From Ancrocorticia populi (GTDB taxonomy: Bacteria > Actinomycetota > Actinomycetes > Actinomycetales > Actinomycetaceae), in contig NZ_QETB01000001.1 of the NCBI RefSeq assembly GCF_003123745.1, forward strand, positions 496,001 to 560,000: DNA of 64,000 nucleotides. Reading direction: 5' to 3'. The translations under genes and the position numbers were made by a program. The notes below the pieces were generated by a model that had not been told where the DNA came from, did no database searches, and saw only the letters and a list, made by a program, of their open reading frames with translations. Positions 24,701 to 34,235 of this stretch are shown here, one piece after another (position 1 is the stretch's first letter; the number at the start of each line of letters is the position of its first letter).

Positions 24701-25248
24701 TTGACCTGTACGTCCGTATGGTTTCCGATGCCGTGGCCCGGATGCGCGGGCAAACCCCGGAGGCCGAGGAAGAAGCAGCCACGGACGTTCGCGTTGAGCT
24801 CCCGATTGACGCCTTCCTCCCGGAAAACTACGTTTCTTCCGAGCGTTTGCGCCTCGAGATTTACGGGAAGATTGCAGCGAGTTCGAACGACGACGACCGC
24901 GCGGCGGTCCGCGCGGAGCTCATTGACCGCTACGGGCCCGTTCCCATCGAGGCCGAACGGCTCTTCCTCATCTCGCATTTGCGGGAGGTGTGCCGTAAGG
25001 CAGGTATCAACGAGGTGACGATGGCCGGGCGCAACGTGCGGTTCGCGCCCGTGTCTCTGGCGGATTCGCGGCAGGCGCGCCTGAAGCGGCTCTACCCGAA
25101 ATCGCTCCTAAAGCCCGCAATCCGGGTGCTGATGATCCCCACGCCGGCGGGCAGTGCTCGCATGGGCGAGGCTCAGCAAATGGAGGGCGAGAAGCTGATC
25201 GAATGGGTGGAGCAGGTAATCAACTCGGTGTTCTTGGCCTCAATGTAA
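21736..25248 (+). CDS. mfd: Transcription-repair coupling factor
   Basis: 1170 aa, full length. It displaces RNA polymerase stalled at lesions and recruits UvrA. The N-terminal UvrB-homology domains are followed by the RNA-polymerase-interacting domain (DYIVHEQHGVGRFVKMAKR, about residue 495), helicase Walker A GDVGYGKTEIA (about residue 644), DEEQRFGVEHKE (Walker B), motif III SATPIPRTLEM, motif VI QLRGRVGRGRERAYAY, the translocation motif region and the C-terminal domain 7. AGAGGAA precedes the ATG. Confidence 0.97.
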   Translation: MDLRPLLPLIAHDPALAVPQAANISMPRGMVPPVLAHFEGKVKPLIVAVTATGRGAEELHGALRAYLPDSVLEVFPSWETLPHERLSPRSDTVAQRLLVQRRLAHPEEFDPLRVLVMPVRALLQPIAAGLGELTPVRVGVGDQIDVEQLENDLVNAAYVRVDMVERRGEFAVRGGIIDVFPPTQSHPLRLELFGDEVDEIRTFSVADQRSMEDAEELFATPCREILLTDQVRQHARDLMLTLPGAQDMLAQIADGIAPEGMESLAPALVDKMIPVVATLPSGAKISVVEPERVAQRAESLIATTEEFLSAAWSAAAAGGNVPINVDAASFATLDDTRDQALERGHEWLTVGGFAAATTSAVSSANVSAREPQRFLGKVDEAIKAIGGFSRESWRMVLAVEGAGLGRRLRDQLEEAGVPSLYVQDLPAELQPSICYVTAAPIASGFVMVEQRLAVFAASDIMGRGGSSTRDMRKMPARRKATVDPLALKPGDYIVHEQHGVGRFVKMAKRAIGSNRETQREYIVVEYASTRRGVPPDQLWVPTDSLDQISKYSGGEAPTLNKMGGADWSKTKAKAKAATREIAGELVRLYAQRQATKGFAFSPDSPWQHELEDAFAYVETSDQLHTIEEVKADMEKPVPMDRLISGDVGYGKTEIAVRAAFKAVQDSKQVAILVPTTLLVQQHLETFTERYQGFPVRLAALSRFQSDRESDETIAGLASGEVDVVIGTHRLLTGNVRFKDLGLVIIDEEQRFGVEHKETLKQLYPTVDVLSMSATPIPRTLEMAVTGVREMSTLATPPEERHPVLTYVGAREDKQIVAAIRRELLRDGQIFFVHNRVHDMPRVTAHLQELVPEARIAMANGKMSESQLEQVIDDFWQKEVDVLVCTTIVETGLDISNANTLIVENADKFGLSQLHQLRGRVGRGRERAYAYFLYEPDRTMTENALERLRTIASNSDLGAGIQVAMKDLEIRGAGNMLGGEQSGQIAGVGFDLYVRMVSDAVARMRGQTPEAEEEAATDVRVELPIDAFLPENYVSSERLRLEIYGKIAASSNDDDRAAVRAELIDRYGPVPIEAERLFLISHLREVCRKAGINEVTMAGRNVRFAPVSLADSRQARLKRLYPKSLLKPAIRVLMIPTPAGSARMGEAQQMEGEKLIEWVEQVINSVFLASM

Positions 25249-25305
25249 TGCGAGGATGTAAGATTGTGCGGGGTCCCATCCAGTGATGGGGAGAATTGAG
25301 GAGTC

Positions 25306-25833
25306 ATGACCAAGAAGCGCGCCGTCATGGGTGTTGCACTGATCGCCGCAGGTCTTTTATCGGGATGCTCATCTCATCCCGGCGCGGCAGCAATCGTTAA
25401 CGGACAAGAGGTGTCCGAAAAGAGTATCGATGCGATGGCGGCCGATCTGGGTGCCACCACGCAGGATCAGCGGATCCAGCTTCTCCAAATCGGGATGAAC
25501 TCGGCGCTTGTGGGCCCCATCCTCGATGATTACAGCGATCAGATCACGCCTGATTTCGAGGAGAACGCGTTCGCAATGTGCTCCCAATCGATGGGAATTG
25601 GCGAGGTAACCGCGGATTCGTCGCAGGAGATTCAGGACGTGTGCCTTGCCGTGTCCCTGAGTCAGGCCTCTCCGGAGTTCAACGCTGCGCTCGGTGAGGT
25701 CACGGCCGAACCCGAGGTGGAGTTCAGTCCACGCTACACACTTGCCACCGGCGAGCTTCCGGCATTCTTGACGGACCAAGATCGATCGTTGGCGGATATC
25801 TCACCAGATATGTCTGGGGAATTAGGTAACTAG
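25306..25833 (+). CDS. SurA-N-like lipoprotein
   Basis: 175 aa with a lipobox (LIAAGLLSGC, Cys21) after a basic N-terminus, so it should be anchored outside the membrane. The mature part opens AAIVNGQEVSEKSIDAMAADL, the pattern of SurA/PrsA N-terminal chaperone domains, but no parvulin catalytic domain follows. A lipoprotein of this kind downstream of mfd is common in actinobacteria. It may help fold exported proteins; that role is inferred. Confidence 0.8.
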   Translation: MTKKRAVMGVALIAAGLLSGCSSHPGAAAIVNGQEVSEKSIDAMAADLGATTQDQRIQLLQIGMNSALVGPILDDYSDQITPDFEENAFAMCSQSMGIGEVTADSSQEIQDVCLAVSLSQASPEFNAALGEVTAEPEVEFSPRYTLATGELPAFLTDQDRSLADISPDMSGELGN

Positions 25834-25928
25834 TCCCGGAAAGCTGCGTCAGCAAGAACGCTTGCGGCGAACGTGTTAGTCCAAAAGCGGTCTGGGCTAA
25901 CGCATGGCGCGAATATGCGCAACAATAG

Positions 25929-27254
<1,326 letters not shown>

Positions 27255-27272
27255 TTAGCTAGCTGAATGTGA

Positions 27273-27305
27273 GTGGGTCACCTCCGGGTGGCCCACTTTC
27301 ATTTT
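27273..27305 (+). terminator. Rho-independent terminator after eno
   Basis: GTGGGTCACC and GGTGGCCCAC (one G-U pair) close a TCCG loop, followed by TTTCATTTT. Confidence 0.85.
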
Positions 27306-27313
27306 GTCGGACG

Positions 27314-27319
27314 TAGAAT
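27314..27319 (+). promoter_or_regulatory. -10 box of the divIC/ftsB-like gene (leaderless start)
   Basis: TAGAAT is followed by 7 nt and the ATG at 27327. It lies immediately after the eno terminator. Confidence 0.5.
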
Positions 27320-27326
27320 AGCTGGC

Positions 27327-27899
27327 ATGAATAATCCTTCCCGCGGACCTCGGCGGCCTGATCGCTCACGGGGTCCGAATGATCAGCGTATGCGGCAGAA
27401 GCACTCCGTCGTCGTCGCCGATGGTCGGGGAAGCAGGAAATACTCGCTGCGGCTGGTAGCCGTGGTACTCACGTTCGTGGTGGCCATCGTGATCGTGTGG
27501 CCAACGGTTGCCCGGTATTACTCCTCCCAACGCGAACTTGCTGCTGCTCGGGCGGAATTAACCACAACAGAGGAACACATCGAGGAACTACAAACTGAGC
27601 TTGATTTGTGGAACGACGACGATTTTGTTCGTTCCCAAGCGCGCGAGAGGCTCGGCTACGTGATGCCCGGGCAGACCCTATATGTGGTCAAGGATCCCGG
27701 CGCGGGAACCGCGCAGGATCAGCGCGACGAGCGTATCGCGGAGGTTAACCGCAACCGGCGGGCGGCCACCCCGTGGTACGTGACGATGTGGGATTCGGTG
27801 AGCGTTGCCGGCCAGACCGAAGCAGAATTTGACAACCCGAACGATGTGCCGGTGCTCAACTCACCCGAGCCAACGGCCGATGAGGATACGGAAAATTAG
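27327..27899 (+). CDS. Septum formation initiator (DivIC/FtsB-like) protein
   Basis: 190 aa. A basic proline/arginine-rich cytoplasmic N-terminus is followed by one membrane helix (LVAVVLTFVVAIVIVWPTVA, about residues 50-70), a coiled coil (RELAAARAELTTTEEHIEEL) and the conserved FVRSQARERLGYVMPGQTLY. This is the DivIC/FtsB layout; the family links FtsL and FtsQ in the divisome. ATG 27327 is supported by the leaderless promoter. Its stop overlaps the GTG of the DUF501 gene by 1 base, and eno-divIC-DUF501-ppx is a conserved actinobacterial order. Confidence 0.9.
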   Translation: MNNPSRGPRRPDRSRGPNDQRMRQKHSVVVADGRGSRKYSLRLVAVVLTFVVAIVIVWPTVARYYSSQRELAAARAELTTTEEHIEELQTELDLWNDDDFVRSQARERLGYVMPGQTLYVVKDPGAGTAQDQRDERIAEVNRNRRAATPWYVTMWDSVSVAGQTEAEFDNPNDVPVLNSPEPTADEDTEN

Positions 27900-28435
27900 T
27901 GAATCTGAGTGATATTGGCGCGAACGTAACCGAACTACGCGAAGGAGATCGCGAAGAGTTTTCGGCGCAGCTGGGCCGGGAGCCTCGGGGACTGGTGGCT
28001 GTGGGCGCGCGGTGCGCGTGCGGACGGCCCGCCGTAACTGTCACCTCTCCACGTTTGCCGGACGGCAGCCCGTTCCCGACACTCTTTTATCTCAGCCTGC
28101 CGTACCTCGTGTATCAGATCTCACGGCTTGAGGCCGATGGCAAGATGGCCGAATACAACGAGGCTCTCGCGGAAGATCCAGAGCTTGCGGAGGCACACGC
28201 GCGTGCGCATCGCTCCTACGTGGAGCGCCGCTCCGTGCTTGGGGATGTGCCCGAGATTTCCGGTGTTTCCGCTGGGGGCATGCCCAACCGAGTCAAGTGC
28301 CTTCATGCGCTGGCGGGGTATGCGCTGGCGGTTGGATCCGGGGTGTGTCCCATCGGGGACATGGCGCTTGATGCCGTGGGCTGGGACGGCAGCGTATGCC
28401 ATTGTGATGACGATTCGAAGGAGAAACTCGCGTGA
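27899..28435 (+). CDS. DUF501 domain protein
   Basis: 178 aa, GTG start overlapping the upstream TAG. It contains the DUF501 features REPRGLVAVGARCACGRPAV, FPTLFYLSLPYLVYQISRLE and the C-terminal GGMPNRVKCLHALAGYALA with a CPIGD motif. Several Cys and His suggest metal binding. The function is unknown; its constant place between divIC-like and ppx genes hints at cell-envelope or phosphate metabolism. It overlaps ppx by 4 bp. Confidence 0.9.
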   Translation: MNLSDIGANVTELREGDREEFSAQLGREPRGLVAVGARCACGRPAVTVTSPRLPDGSPFPTLFYLSLPYLVYQISRLEADGKMAEYNEALAEDPELAEAHARAHRSYVERRSVLGDVPEISGVSAGGMPNRVKCLHALAGYALAVGSGVCPIGDMALDAVGWDGSVCHCDDDSKEKLA

Positions 28436-29403
28436 GGGTTGCAGGAATCGATTGTGGCACCAACTCCATCCGGCTGTTGATCGCCGATGTGCCCGGCGAA
28501 CGCGGGCCGCTGGACGATGTAGTGCGGCTGATGGACGTTGTTCGGCTGGGGCAGGGAGTGGACAGGACTGGGCAGTTCGATCCCGTTGCCCTAGAGCGCA
28601 CCCTCACCAAAGTGGGGGAGTACGCCGATCTGTGCCGCGAGCACGGGGTGGAATCCATCCGTTTCGCCGCTACTTCCGCCACGCGTGATGCCTCGAACCG
28701 GGACGAATTCCTCAGCGGTGTTCGTGAGAGGCTTGGCGTGCCCGTCCAGGTGCTGACAGGTGATCAGGAGGCCGGGACCAGCTTCGACGGTGCGGCCTCA
28801 GTGATGGGCGTGGATGGGCCCACTCCCGTGATCGTGGTTGATCTGGGCGGTGGCTCCACCGAGGTTGTCTTGGGCGAACTCGGCGAGGGAGCAGTGGCCG
28901 ATCATTCGATGAACGTTGGCTGCGTGCGGATGCACGAACGCCACATGGCTTCCGATCCGGCGACGGCCGAGGAGATCGCGGCGGCACGAGCGGATGTGAA
29001 CGCTGCTTTGGACGCGGCGGAACAGGATGTCGATTTCTCAAGCGCTCGCGGGCTCGTTGGGCTGGCCGGGACCGTGACAACGTTGACGGCGCGGGCTCTG
29101 GGGCTAGAGCAATACGATGCTTCGCGGATCCATGGAACTGAGCTGACCGTGGACCAAGTTGTCGAGGTGTGCGAGTGGTTCATCCACTCCTCGAAGGCCG
29201 AGCGCGACGCGCTGGGTTACATGCATCCGGGGCGCTCAGACGTGATGGCTGCCGGTGCCCTCGTGTGGGAAGAAGTGGTCAAGCGCGTGGCGGCACGCAT
29301 GGAGGAGAGTGGGCATCCACTTGGGGCCGTTGTGACGTCCGAACACGACATCCTTGATGGCATGGCGCTGTGGGCTGCGAAGGAGCCGCAGCCGCCGCGC
29401 TAA
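28432..29403 (+). CDS. ppx: Ppx/GppA exopolyphosphatase-family protein
   Basis: 323 aa, the short actinobacterial form made of the two actin-like domains. Motifs: AGIDCGTNSIRLLIADV at the N-terminus, FAATSATRDASNRDEF, VVDLGGGSTEVVLGE, GLAGTVTTLTA and MHPGRSDVMAAGALV. Family members hydrolyse polyphosphate or pppGpp; which one applies cannot be told. The GTG start overlaps the DUF501 stop. The end overlaps nhaA by 4 bp, convergently. Confidence 0.92.
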   Translation: MRVAGIDCGTNSIRLLIADVPGERGPLDDVVRLMDVVRLGQGVDRTGQFDPVALERTLTKVGEYADLCREHGVESIRFAATSATRDASNRDEFLSGVRERLGVPVQVLTGDQEAGTSFDGAASVMGVDGPTPVIVVDLGGGSTEVVLGELGEGAVADHSMNVGCVRMHERHMASDPATAEEIAAARADVNAALDAAEQDVDFSSARGLVGLAGTVTTLTARALGLEQYDASRIHGTELTVDQVVEVCEWFIHSSKAERDALGYMHPGRSDVMAAGALVWEEVVKRVAARMEESGHPLGAVVTSEHDILDGMALWAAKEPQPPR

Positions 29404-30599
29404 ATCTCGCTCAGGCGTTGATACTCGCGGATCTTAAGTGCGATCGCGCCCAAGATGATCGCCAGAAGTGACCCGAGGATAACGGCAACTTTCGCGTGTG
29501 CCTCATGCGGGTGGTTTGCTGGGAATGAGAGCTGCGCGATCAGCAGGGAGACGGTGAATCCAACTCCGGTAACGAAGGAAATCGGTACGATGTCTCCAAG
29601 TTTGATGCCTTCGCCCAAGCTGAGTTTGAAGAATCTGAGCATGATCCAGACTCCACCAGTGATACCAATGCATTTACCCAGCGGTAGTCCAAGATAGATT
29701 CCAACAGATACTGGATCTGCGAGTAATTCACCAAGTCCCCCGGCTTCGGTGATATTCACGCCAGCTGCGAAGAATGCGAAGATCGGCACCACGAAGCCAG
29801 AACTTGCGAACTCGAATTTCTTGGTGAAGGTGTGTGTTAGGCCGTGTACTTCGCCCTCGGCTGGCCGCGCTGCTACCACCATCCCAAGAGCCACGCCCGC
29901 AATTGTTGCGTGGATTCCCGAGCTGTGCATGAAGTACCAAGCCAGTATCGCGATGGGCCAGAGGATCCACCAGTGGATGATGCGCTTCTTAGCAAGGAAT
30001 CCAAAGAGAGCGATCGCCACGACGGCGAGGGCCAGCCAAAGGAAGTTGATTCCAGACGAGAAGAAAATAGCAATCACGATGATTCCGCCGAGGTCATCGG
30101 CAACGGCAAGGGTCATGAGGAAGGTTCGTGCTGCGGCGGGAAGCCCCTTCCCGAAAATGGCAAGGATCGCAAGTGCGAACGCGATATCGGTTGCCACGGG
30201 GATTGCCCAGCCGCCGTATTCACTCGACCCTGTGACAACCTGAATAAGACAATAGACGCCGATGGGTCCAGCCATGCCGCACACGGCAGCGAGGATTGGT
30301 ACTGCCGCCTTTTTGGGGTCGTGGAGCGACCCGGTGGAGAACTCTTGCTTGAGTTCAAGCCCAACCACGAAGAAGAATACGGTCAGAAGCCCATCGGCCG
30401 CCCACTCAGCAATCGTCAGGTCAAGGTGGAGGGCGTGGGGCCCGATCACGGCCTCGGAGATCGTGAAATAGCTTTCCCGCACTGGTGAGTTAGCCCAAAT
30501 CAGGGCAATGATCGCGCCAGCCACGAGGACCAAACCCCCGACTGACTCATTCCGTAATGCGTGCCTGTAACGCACGAGCGGATTCATGCTGGCGGACAT
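29400..30599 (-). CDS. nhaA: Na+/H+ antiporter NhaA
   Basis: 399 aa with about 12 membrane helices. The signature ATDIAFALAILAIFGKG and LAVADDLGGIIVIAIFFSSG contain the two adjacent aspartates that bind sodium, and the N-terminal ANSPVRESYF and VGLELKQEF motifs are typical. It exports Na+ in exchange for protons under alkaline or saline stress. ATG 30599 has GGGAG 6 nt upstream; a GTG at 30611 is less likely. Confidence 0.95.
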   Translation of the reverse strand: MSASMNPLVRYRHALRNESVGGLVLVAGAIIALIWANSPVRESYFTISEAVIGPHALHLDLTIAEWAADGLLTVFFFVVGLELKQEFSTGSLHDPKKAAVPILAAVCGMAGPIGVYCLIQVVTGSSEYGGWAIPVATDIAFALAILAIFGKGLPAAARTFLMTLAVADDLGGIIVIAIFFSSGINFLWLALAVVAIALFGFLAKKRIIHWWILWPIAILAWYFMHSSGIHATIAGVALGMVVAARPAEGEVHGLTHTFTKKFEFASSGFVVPIFAFFAAGVNITEAGGLGELLADPVSVGIYLGLPLGKCIGITGGVWIMLRFFKLSLGEGIKLGDIVPISFVTGVGFTVSLLIAQLSFPANHPHEAHAKVAVILGSLLAIILGAIALKIREYQRLSEI

Positions 30600-30712
30600 C
30601 GATACTCCCACTGACGCTTAGATGGCTACCAAAATAGTCTACATGCTCAGCGGGCCTTTCCTCCGATCGGACCGGTGATAGGGACGATTACGTGCGCAGG
30701 ACCCGATTCCCC

Positions 30713-30718
30713 TAGAAT
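30713..30718 (+). promoter_or_regulatory. -10 box of tRNA-Leu
   Basis: TAGAAT lies 9 bp before the mature 5' end of the tRNA, matching the tRNA-Gln promoter in this window. Confidence 0.5.
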
Positions 30719-30727
30719 GATGCGCGG

Positions 30728-30801
30728 GCCCCCATAGCCCAATCGGCAGAGGCAACCGACTTAAAATCGGTCCAGTGTGGGTTCGAGTCCCACTGGGGGC
30801 A
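30728..30801 (+). tRNA. tRNA with anticodon UAA (Leu) but short variable loop
   Basis: Acceptor GCCCCCA (30728-30734) pairs with TGGGGGC (30794-30800), discriminator A. The anticodon stem ACCGA/TCGGT encloses CTTAAAA, anticodon TAA. The T-arm is GTGGG-TTCGAGT-CCCAC. The variable loop is only 5 nt (CCAGT), whereas bacterial tRNA-Leu normally has a long variable arm. CCA is not encoded. Confidence 0.85.
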
Positions 30802-30904
30802 CAAACGATTGAGGGAGGTATCGGTAATCTGGCCCTCAACTGTAGAGTCGCTCCTGAAGAAATAGATGTTGGCCGGCACCCGCCGAAGGACATGGGAGAT
30901 GGAC

Positions 30905-31798
30905 ATGAGTGAAGATGTGATCAAGGTTGAGGGCCTTACCAAGTCATTTGGCCGATTCCAAGCTCTCAAAGGCCTGAATTTGAACGTTCACAAGGGCGAG
31001 GTTCTTGGCTTCCTTGGTCCCAACGGTGCGGGAAAGTCCACGACAATTCGCGTGCTGCTGGGCCTGCTCAAGGCAGACGGCGGCGCGATCGAGCTGCTAG
31101 GGCAGGACCCGTGGAAAGACGTGGTGAGCCTTCATCGCAGGCTGGCCTACGTGCCCGGCGATGTTTCCCTGTGGCCTGGAATGACCGGAGGTGAGGCAAT
31201 CGATCTGCTCGGTTCTCTGCGCGGCGGGCTGGACGAGAACCGGCGTGCTGAGCTGATTGAGCGCTTCGAGCTGGATCCAACGAAGCGCGGCCGCCAGTAC
31301 TCGAAGGGCAACCGTCAAAAGGTCGCGATCATCGCCGCACTAGCCTCCAATGTTGAGCTGCTCATCCTCGATGAGCCCACCAGTGGACTCGATCCCCTCA
31401 TGGAGAACGTTTTCCAAGAGGTGATTGGCGAGGCCAAGGCCGAGGGCTCCTCGGTCCTGCTCAGCAGCCACATCCTCTCCGAAGCTGAATCGCTGGCCGA
31501 TCGGATGTCCATCATTCGCGACGGGAAGATCGTTCAAACTGGAACGTTCGCCGAGCTGCAGAATGGCACGCGCTCGCAGATTCGCGCGGATTTCGGGCGG
31601 CAGCCTAGCGACCAGGCGCTCGAGCTACTAGGCGACGTTCATATTGACGGCTCGCGGCTATCTGCCAGCGTGGACTCATCAAAGGTTGGCGAGGCGATGG
31701 CTGCGCTTGCTCCGTTTGAAATGACCACACTGACAGTGGAACCGCCGTCGCTTGAATCCCTGTTCCTCCGCCTGTACGAGTCCGACAGTCAGGGATAG
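30905..31798 (+). CDS. ABC transporter ATP-binding protein (exporter type, partner lost)
   Basis: About 297 aa. Walker A GPNGAGKSTTIRVLLG, signature YSKGNRQKVAIIAALAS, Walker B LLILDEPTSGLDPLMEN and SSHILSEAESLADR are intact. It has the C-terminal extension of ABC-2 exporters. ATG 30905 has GGGAG 6 nt upstream. The expected permease gene directly downstream is reduced to a 39-codon relic (31810-31929), so the ATPase is probably an orphan on the way to loss unless it serves another permease. Confidence 0.88.
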   Translation: MSEDVIKVEGLTKSFGRFQALKGLNLNVHKGEVLGFLGPNGAGKSTTIRVLLGLLKADGGAIELLGQDPWKDVVSLHRRLAYVPGDVSLWPGMTGGEAIDLLGSLRGGLDENRRAELIERFELDPTKRGRQYSKGNRQKVAIIAALASNVELLILDEPTSGLDPLMENVFQEVIGEAKAEGSSVLLSSHILSEAESLADRMSIIRDGKIVQTGTFAELQNGTRSQIRADFGRQPSDQALELLGDVHIDGSRLSASVDSSKVGEAMAALAPFEMTTLTVEPPSLESLFLRLYESDSQG

Positions 31799-31809
31799 GG
31801 AGTCTCTTG

Positions 31810-31929
31810 ATGAGCGCGCTCACTGGCACACGGCCATTGGTTTCGCGGGATTCCGGCGGCGCGATCTGGCTAGCTAGTACCTCATCAGCCTCGGTTCTGA
31901 GCGCGAGCGCTAAGATTCTCGTAAGCTAA
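31810..31929 (+). pseudogene. Relic of an ABC-2 exporter permease
   Basis: ATG 31810 is preceded by GGGAG and encodes MSALTGTRPLVSR, then GGAIWLASTSSASVLS and a stop after 39 codons. The opening matches the usual start of actinobacterial ABC-2 permeases encoded behind such ATPases, but the sequence lacks all membrane domains. It looks like the ends of a deleted permease gene. Confidence 0.55.
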
Positions 31930-31968
31930 GTCATAGCACTCAGCACCGTTGCTTGAATGAGGGGAATC

Positions 31969-33333
31969 ATGACTACTAGAACACGCGTCCGCGCCTTGGG
32001 CTTGGCGGCTGTAGCCTCCAGTCTTATGCTGGCGGCCTGCGCGCCAACTGCCGGTGGCGGATCGGATTCGGACGCTACCGATACCGCCGAGGTATCCACC
32101 GATATTACGGACGTCGAAGACTACACGCTGACCGTTTGGGACCAAGAGGTTCGCGGCGGCCAGAACGCACAGATGGAGCAGCTCAACGCTGCGTTTGAGG
32201 ACAAGTATCCGAACGTCACGATCGATCGGGTGTCCCAATCATTCGACGATCTTCAGACGACTCTGCGCCTCGCACTCACGGGTGACGATGCCCCAGACGT
32301 TGTCCAGGCCAACAACGGCCGCAACATGATGGGCCAATTTGTGGCGGCGGACCAGCTCATCTGCCTCGATTCCTGGAGCGAGGCGTACGCCTGGACGGAT
32401 CGCTACTCCGATTCCATCCTGCAGTACTCCTCCTACTCCGACGATGCCACAGAATTCGGTGAGGGATGCCTGTACGGCCTGCCGCAGATGGGTGAGGTTG
32501 TGGGCATCTTCTACTCGCAGTCCAAGCTCGATGAGCTGAACCTAGAGCTTCCCAGCTCGTGGGAGGAGTTCAACGATCAGCTCCCCGAGATCAAGGACGC
32601 TGGCGAGACTCCGCTGGTGCTCGGCAACGTGGAGAAGTGGCCGGGGCTTCAGGACTTCGGCGTGGTGCTCGGCCAACACACCGATGCCGAGACCGTCCGT
32701 ACCCTCGGGTTCGGCAACGCCGGTTCCTCGTGGGTAAGCGAGGAGAACATGGCCGCGGCCACGGAGATCCAAGACTGGGCCTCGGAAGGCTACTTCAACA
32801 GCGGTTTTAATGGGGTTGATTACGATGCCGTTTGGGAGGATTTCGCCGAGGGTGAGGGAGTCTATTTGATTGCCGGTTCGTGGTTGGCTCCCGATTTACT
32901 TGATGCTATGGGCGACGACGCCGGATTCATCCTGCCGCCCACGCCCAGCGGTCAGGATGCAGCGCAGACTATCGGCGGAACATCCCTGCCGTTCGCGATC
33001 ACCTCGGCCTCTGAGGAACCCGATGTTGCTGCCGCCTACATCGACTTCATTACGAGTGATGAGGCCATGGGGATTCTGGCGGACAAGGGCAACGTTCCTG
33101 TGAACGACACGGCCACGTACGCTGCCGATCAGGAAGGCGTGGTCGCGGACGTTATGACCGCGTTCGAGGCGATCTCCACGGAAGGAAACGTCCTACCGTA
33201 CCTCGATTACGCGACGCCAACCTTCGATCAGGATGCCGGTGACGCCGTGCAGAGCCTGCTCGACCAAAAGGTGGACCCTGACGAGTTCCTCGAGACGCTC
33301 GAAGGGGCATATACGGACTTCGTTAACCAGTGA
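31969..33333 (+). CDS. Carbohydrate ABC transporter substrate-binding lipoprotein
   Basis: About 454 aa of the extracellular solute-binding protein family 1. A signal peptide ends in the lipobox SLMLAAC. The mature protein shows TLTVWDQEVRGGQNAQMEQL, ALTGDDAPDVVQANNG, YGLPQMGEVVGIFYSQSKLDEL and LIAGSWLAPDLLDAMG, typical of oligosaccharide binders. It heads an operon with two permeases (4-bp overlap with the first). ATG 31969 has AGGGG just upstream; an in-frame ATG 12 bp earlier is possible. No ATPase or regulator gene is adjacent, so the importer would borrow a shared MsiK-like ATPase. Confidence 0.9.
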   Translation: MTTRTRVRALGLAAVASSLMLAACAPTAGGGSDSDATDTAEVSTDITDVEDYTLTVWDQEVRGGQNAQMEQLNAAFEDKYPNVTIDRVSQSFDDLQTTLRLALTGDDAPDVVQANNGRNMMGQFVAADQLICLDSWSEAYAWTDRYSDSILQYSSYSDDATEFGEGCLYGLPQMGEVVGIFYSQSKLDELNLELPSSWEEFNDQLPEIKDAGETPLVLGNVEKWPGLQDFGVVLGQHTDAETVRTLGFGNAGSSWVSEENMAAATEIQDWASEGYFNSGFNGVDYDAVWEDFAEGEGVYLIAGSWLAPDLLDAMGDDAGFILPPTPSGQDAAQTIGGTSLPFAITSASEEPDVAAAYIDFITSDEAMGILADKGNVPVNDTATYAADQEGVVADVMTAFEAISTEGNVLPYLDYATPTFDQDAGDAVQSLLDQKVDPDEFLETLEGAYTDFVNQ

Positions 33334-34235
33334 GTAGAGTAGCTGAGAAGGTTTCGTCGCAGTCACAAAAACGCGGACGAACTGTAGCTGCTATCGCACT
33401 GATGGCCCTACCCCTGCTCGTGTACGGCCTGTTTATGCTGTACCCGATCGGGCGGGCCATCGTGCTCAGCTTCTACGAATGGGACGGGCTGGGCACGGGC
33501 ACGTGGGCCGGGCTGGACAACTATCGGGCCACTTTCAGCGATCCGCGGCTTGTCGGGGCCTTTGGGCATGCCCTTGTGCTCATCATCTTCTACGCCGTGA
33601 TTCCGTTGGCTATCGGACTGGTGTTGGCATCACTGCTGGCACGTTCCAAGGTTCGTGGTATCGGATTCTTCCGGACCGTCGTGTTCATGCCGCAGGTGAT
33701 TGCGATGGTGGTTCTGGCGATCACGTGGCGGCAGATCTACCGGCCGAACGGGCTGTTGAATTCCTTCTTATCGTGGTTTGTTCCCGGTGATGTCAACACG
33801 GCGTGGCTCGGGAACTATTCGACCGCGCTCGTGGCGGTGGGCCTGATCGGAACTTGGGTAAGTACCGGCCTCGTGACGGTTTTGCTCATGTCCGGGATCG
33901 CCGGTATTCCGCGGGATCAGTATGAGGCTGCGATGCTGGACGGGGCCGGATGGTTCCGGCAGTTCTGGTACATCACCATTCCCGGTGTGCGAGCGGAGAT
34001 CCTCGTATCGCTGACTTTGACGATCATCGCGGCGCTCAAGACGTTCGATCTGGTGTACATGACTACCTCGGGTGGGCCGGGCACCTCAACCACAGTGCCT
34101 TCCTACGAGGTATACAACCAGGCGTTCCGATTGGGATCCGTGGGAACCGCGTCCTCGTTGGCCGTGATCCTCACGCTTGTCATCTTCGCCATTAATCTGA
34201 CGCTGAATCTGCTGGGGGAGCGTGAGAAGAAGTGA
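33330..34235 (+). CDS. Carbohydrate ABC transporter permease (MalF type)
   Basis: 301 aa with six membrane helices, starting at a GTG that overlaps the binding-protein stop. The EAA loop is present (YEAAMLDGAGWFRQFWYITIPG), as are the typical openings LFMLYPIGRAIVLSFYEWDG and FMPQVIAMVVLAITWRQIY. It would form the membrane channel with the MalG-type partner, whose gene overlaps by 4 bp but carries an internal stop. Confidence 0.93.
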   Translation: MSRVAEKVSSQSQKRGRTVAAIALMALPLLVYGLFMLYPIGRAIVLSFYEWDGLGTGTWAGLDNYRATFSDPRLVGAFGHALVLIIFYAVIPLAIGLVLASLLARSKVRGIGFFRTVVFMPQVIAMVVLAITWRQIYRPNGLLNSFLSWFVPGDVNTAWLGNYSTALVAVGLIGTWVSTGLVTVLLMSGIAGIPRDQYEAAMLDGAGWFRQFWYITIPGVRAEILVSLTLTIIAALKTFDLVYMTTSGGPGTSTTVPSYEVYNQAFRLGSVGTASSLAVILTLVIFAINLTLNLLGEREKK

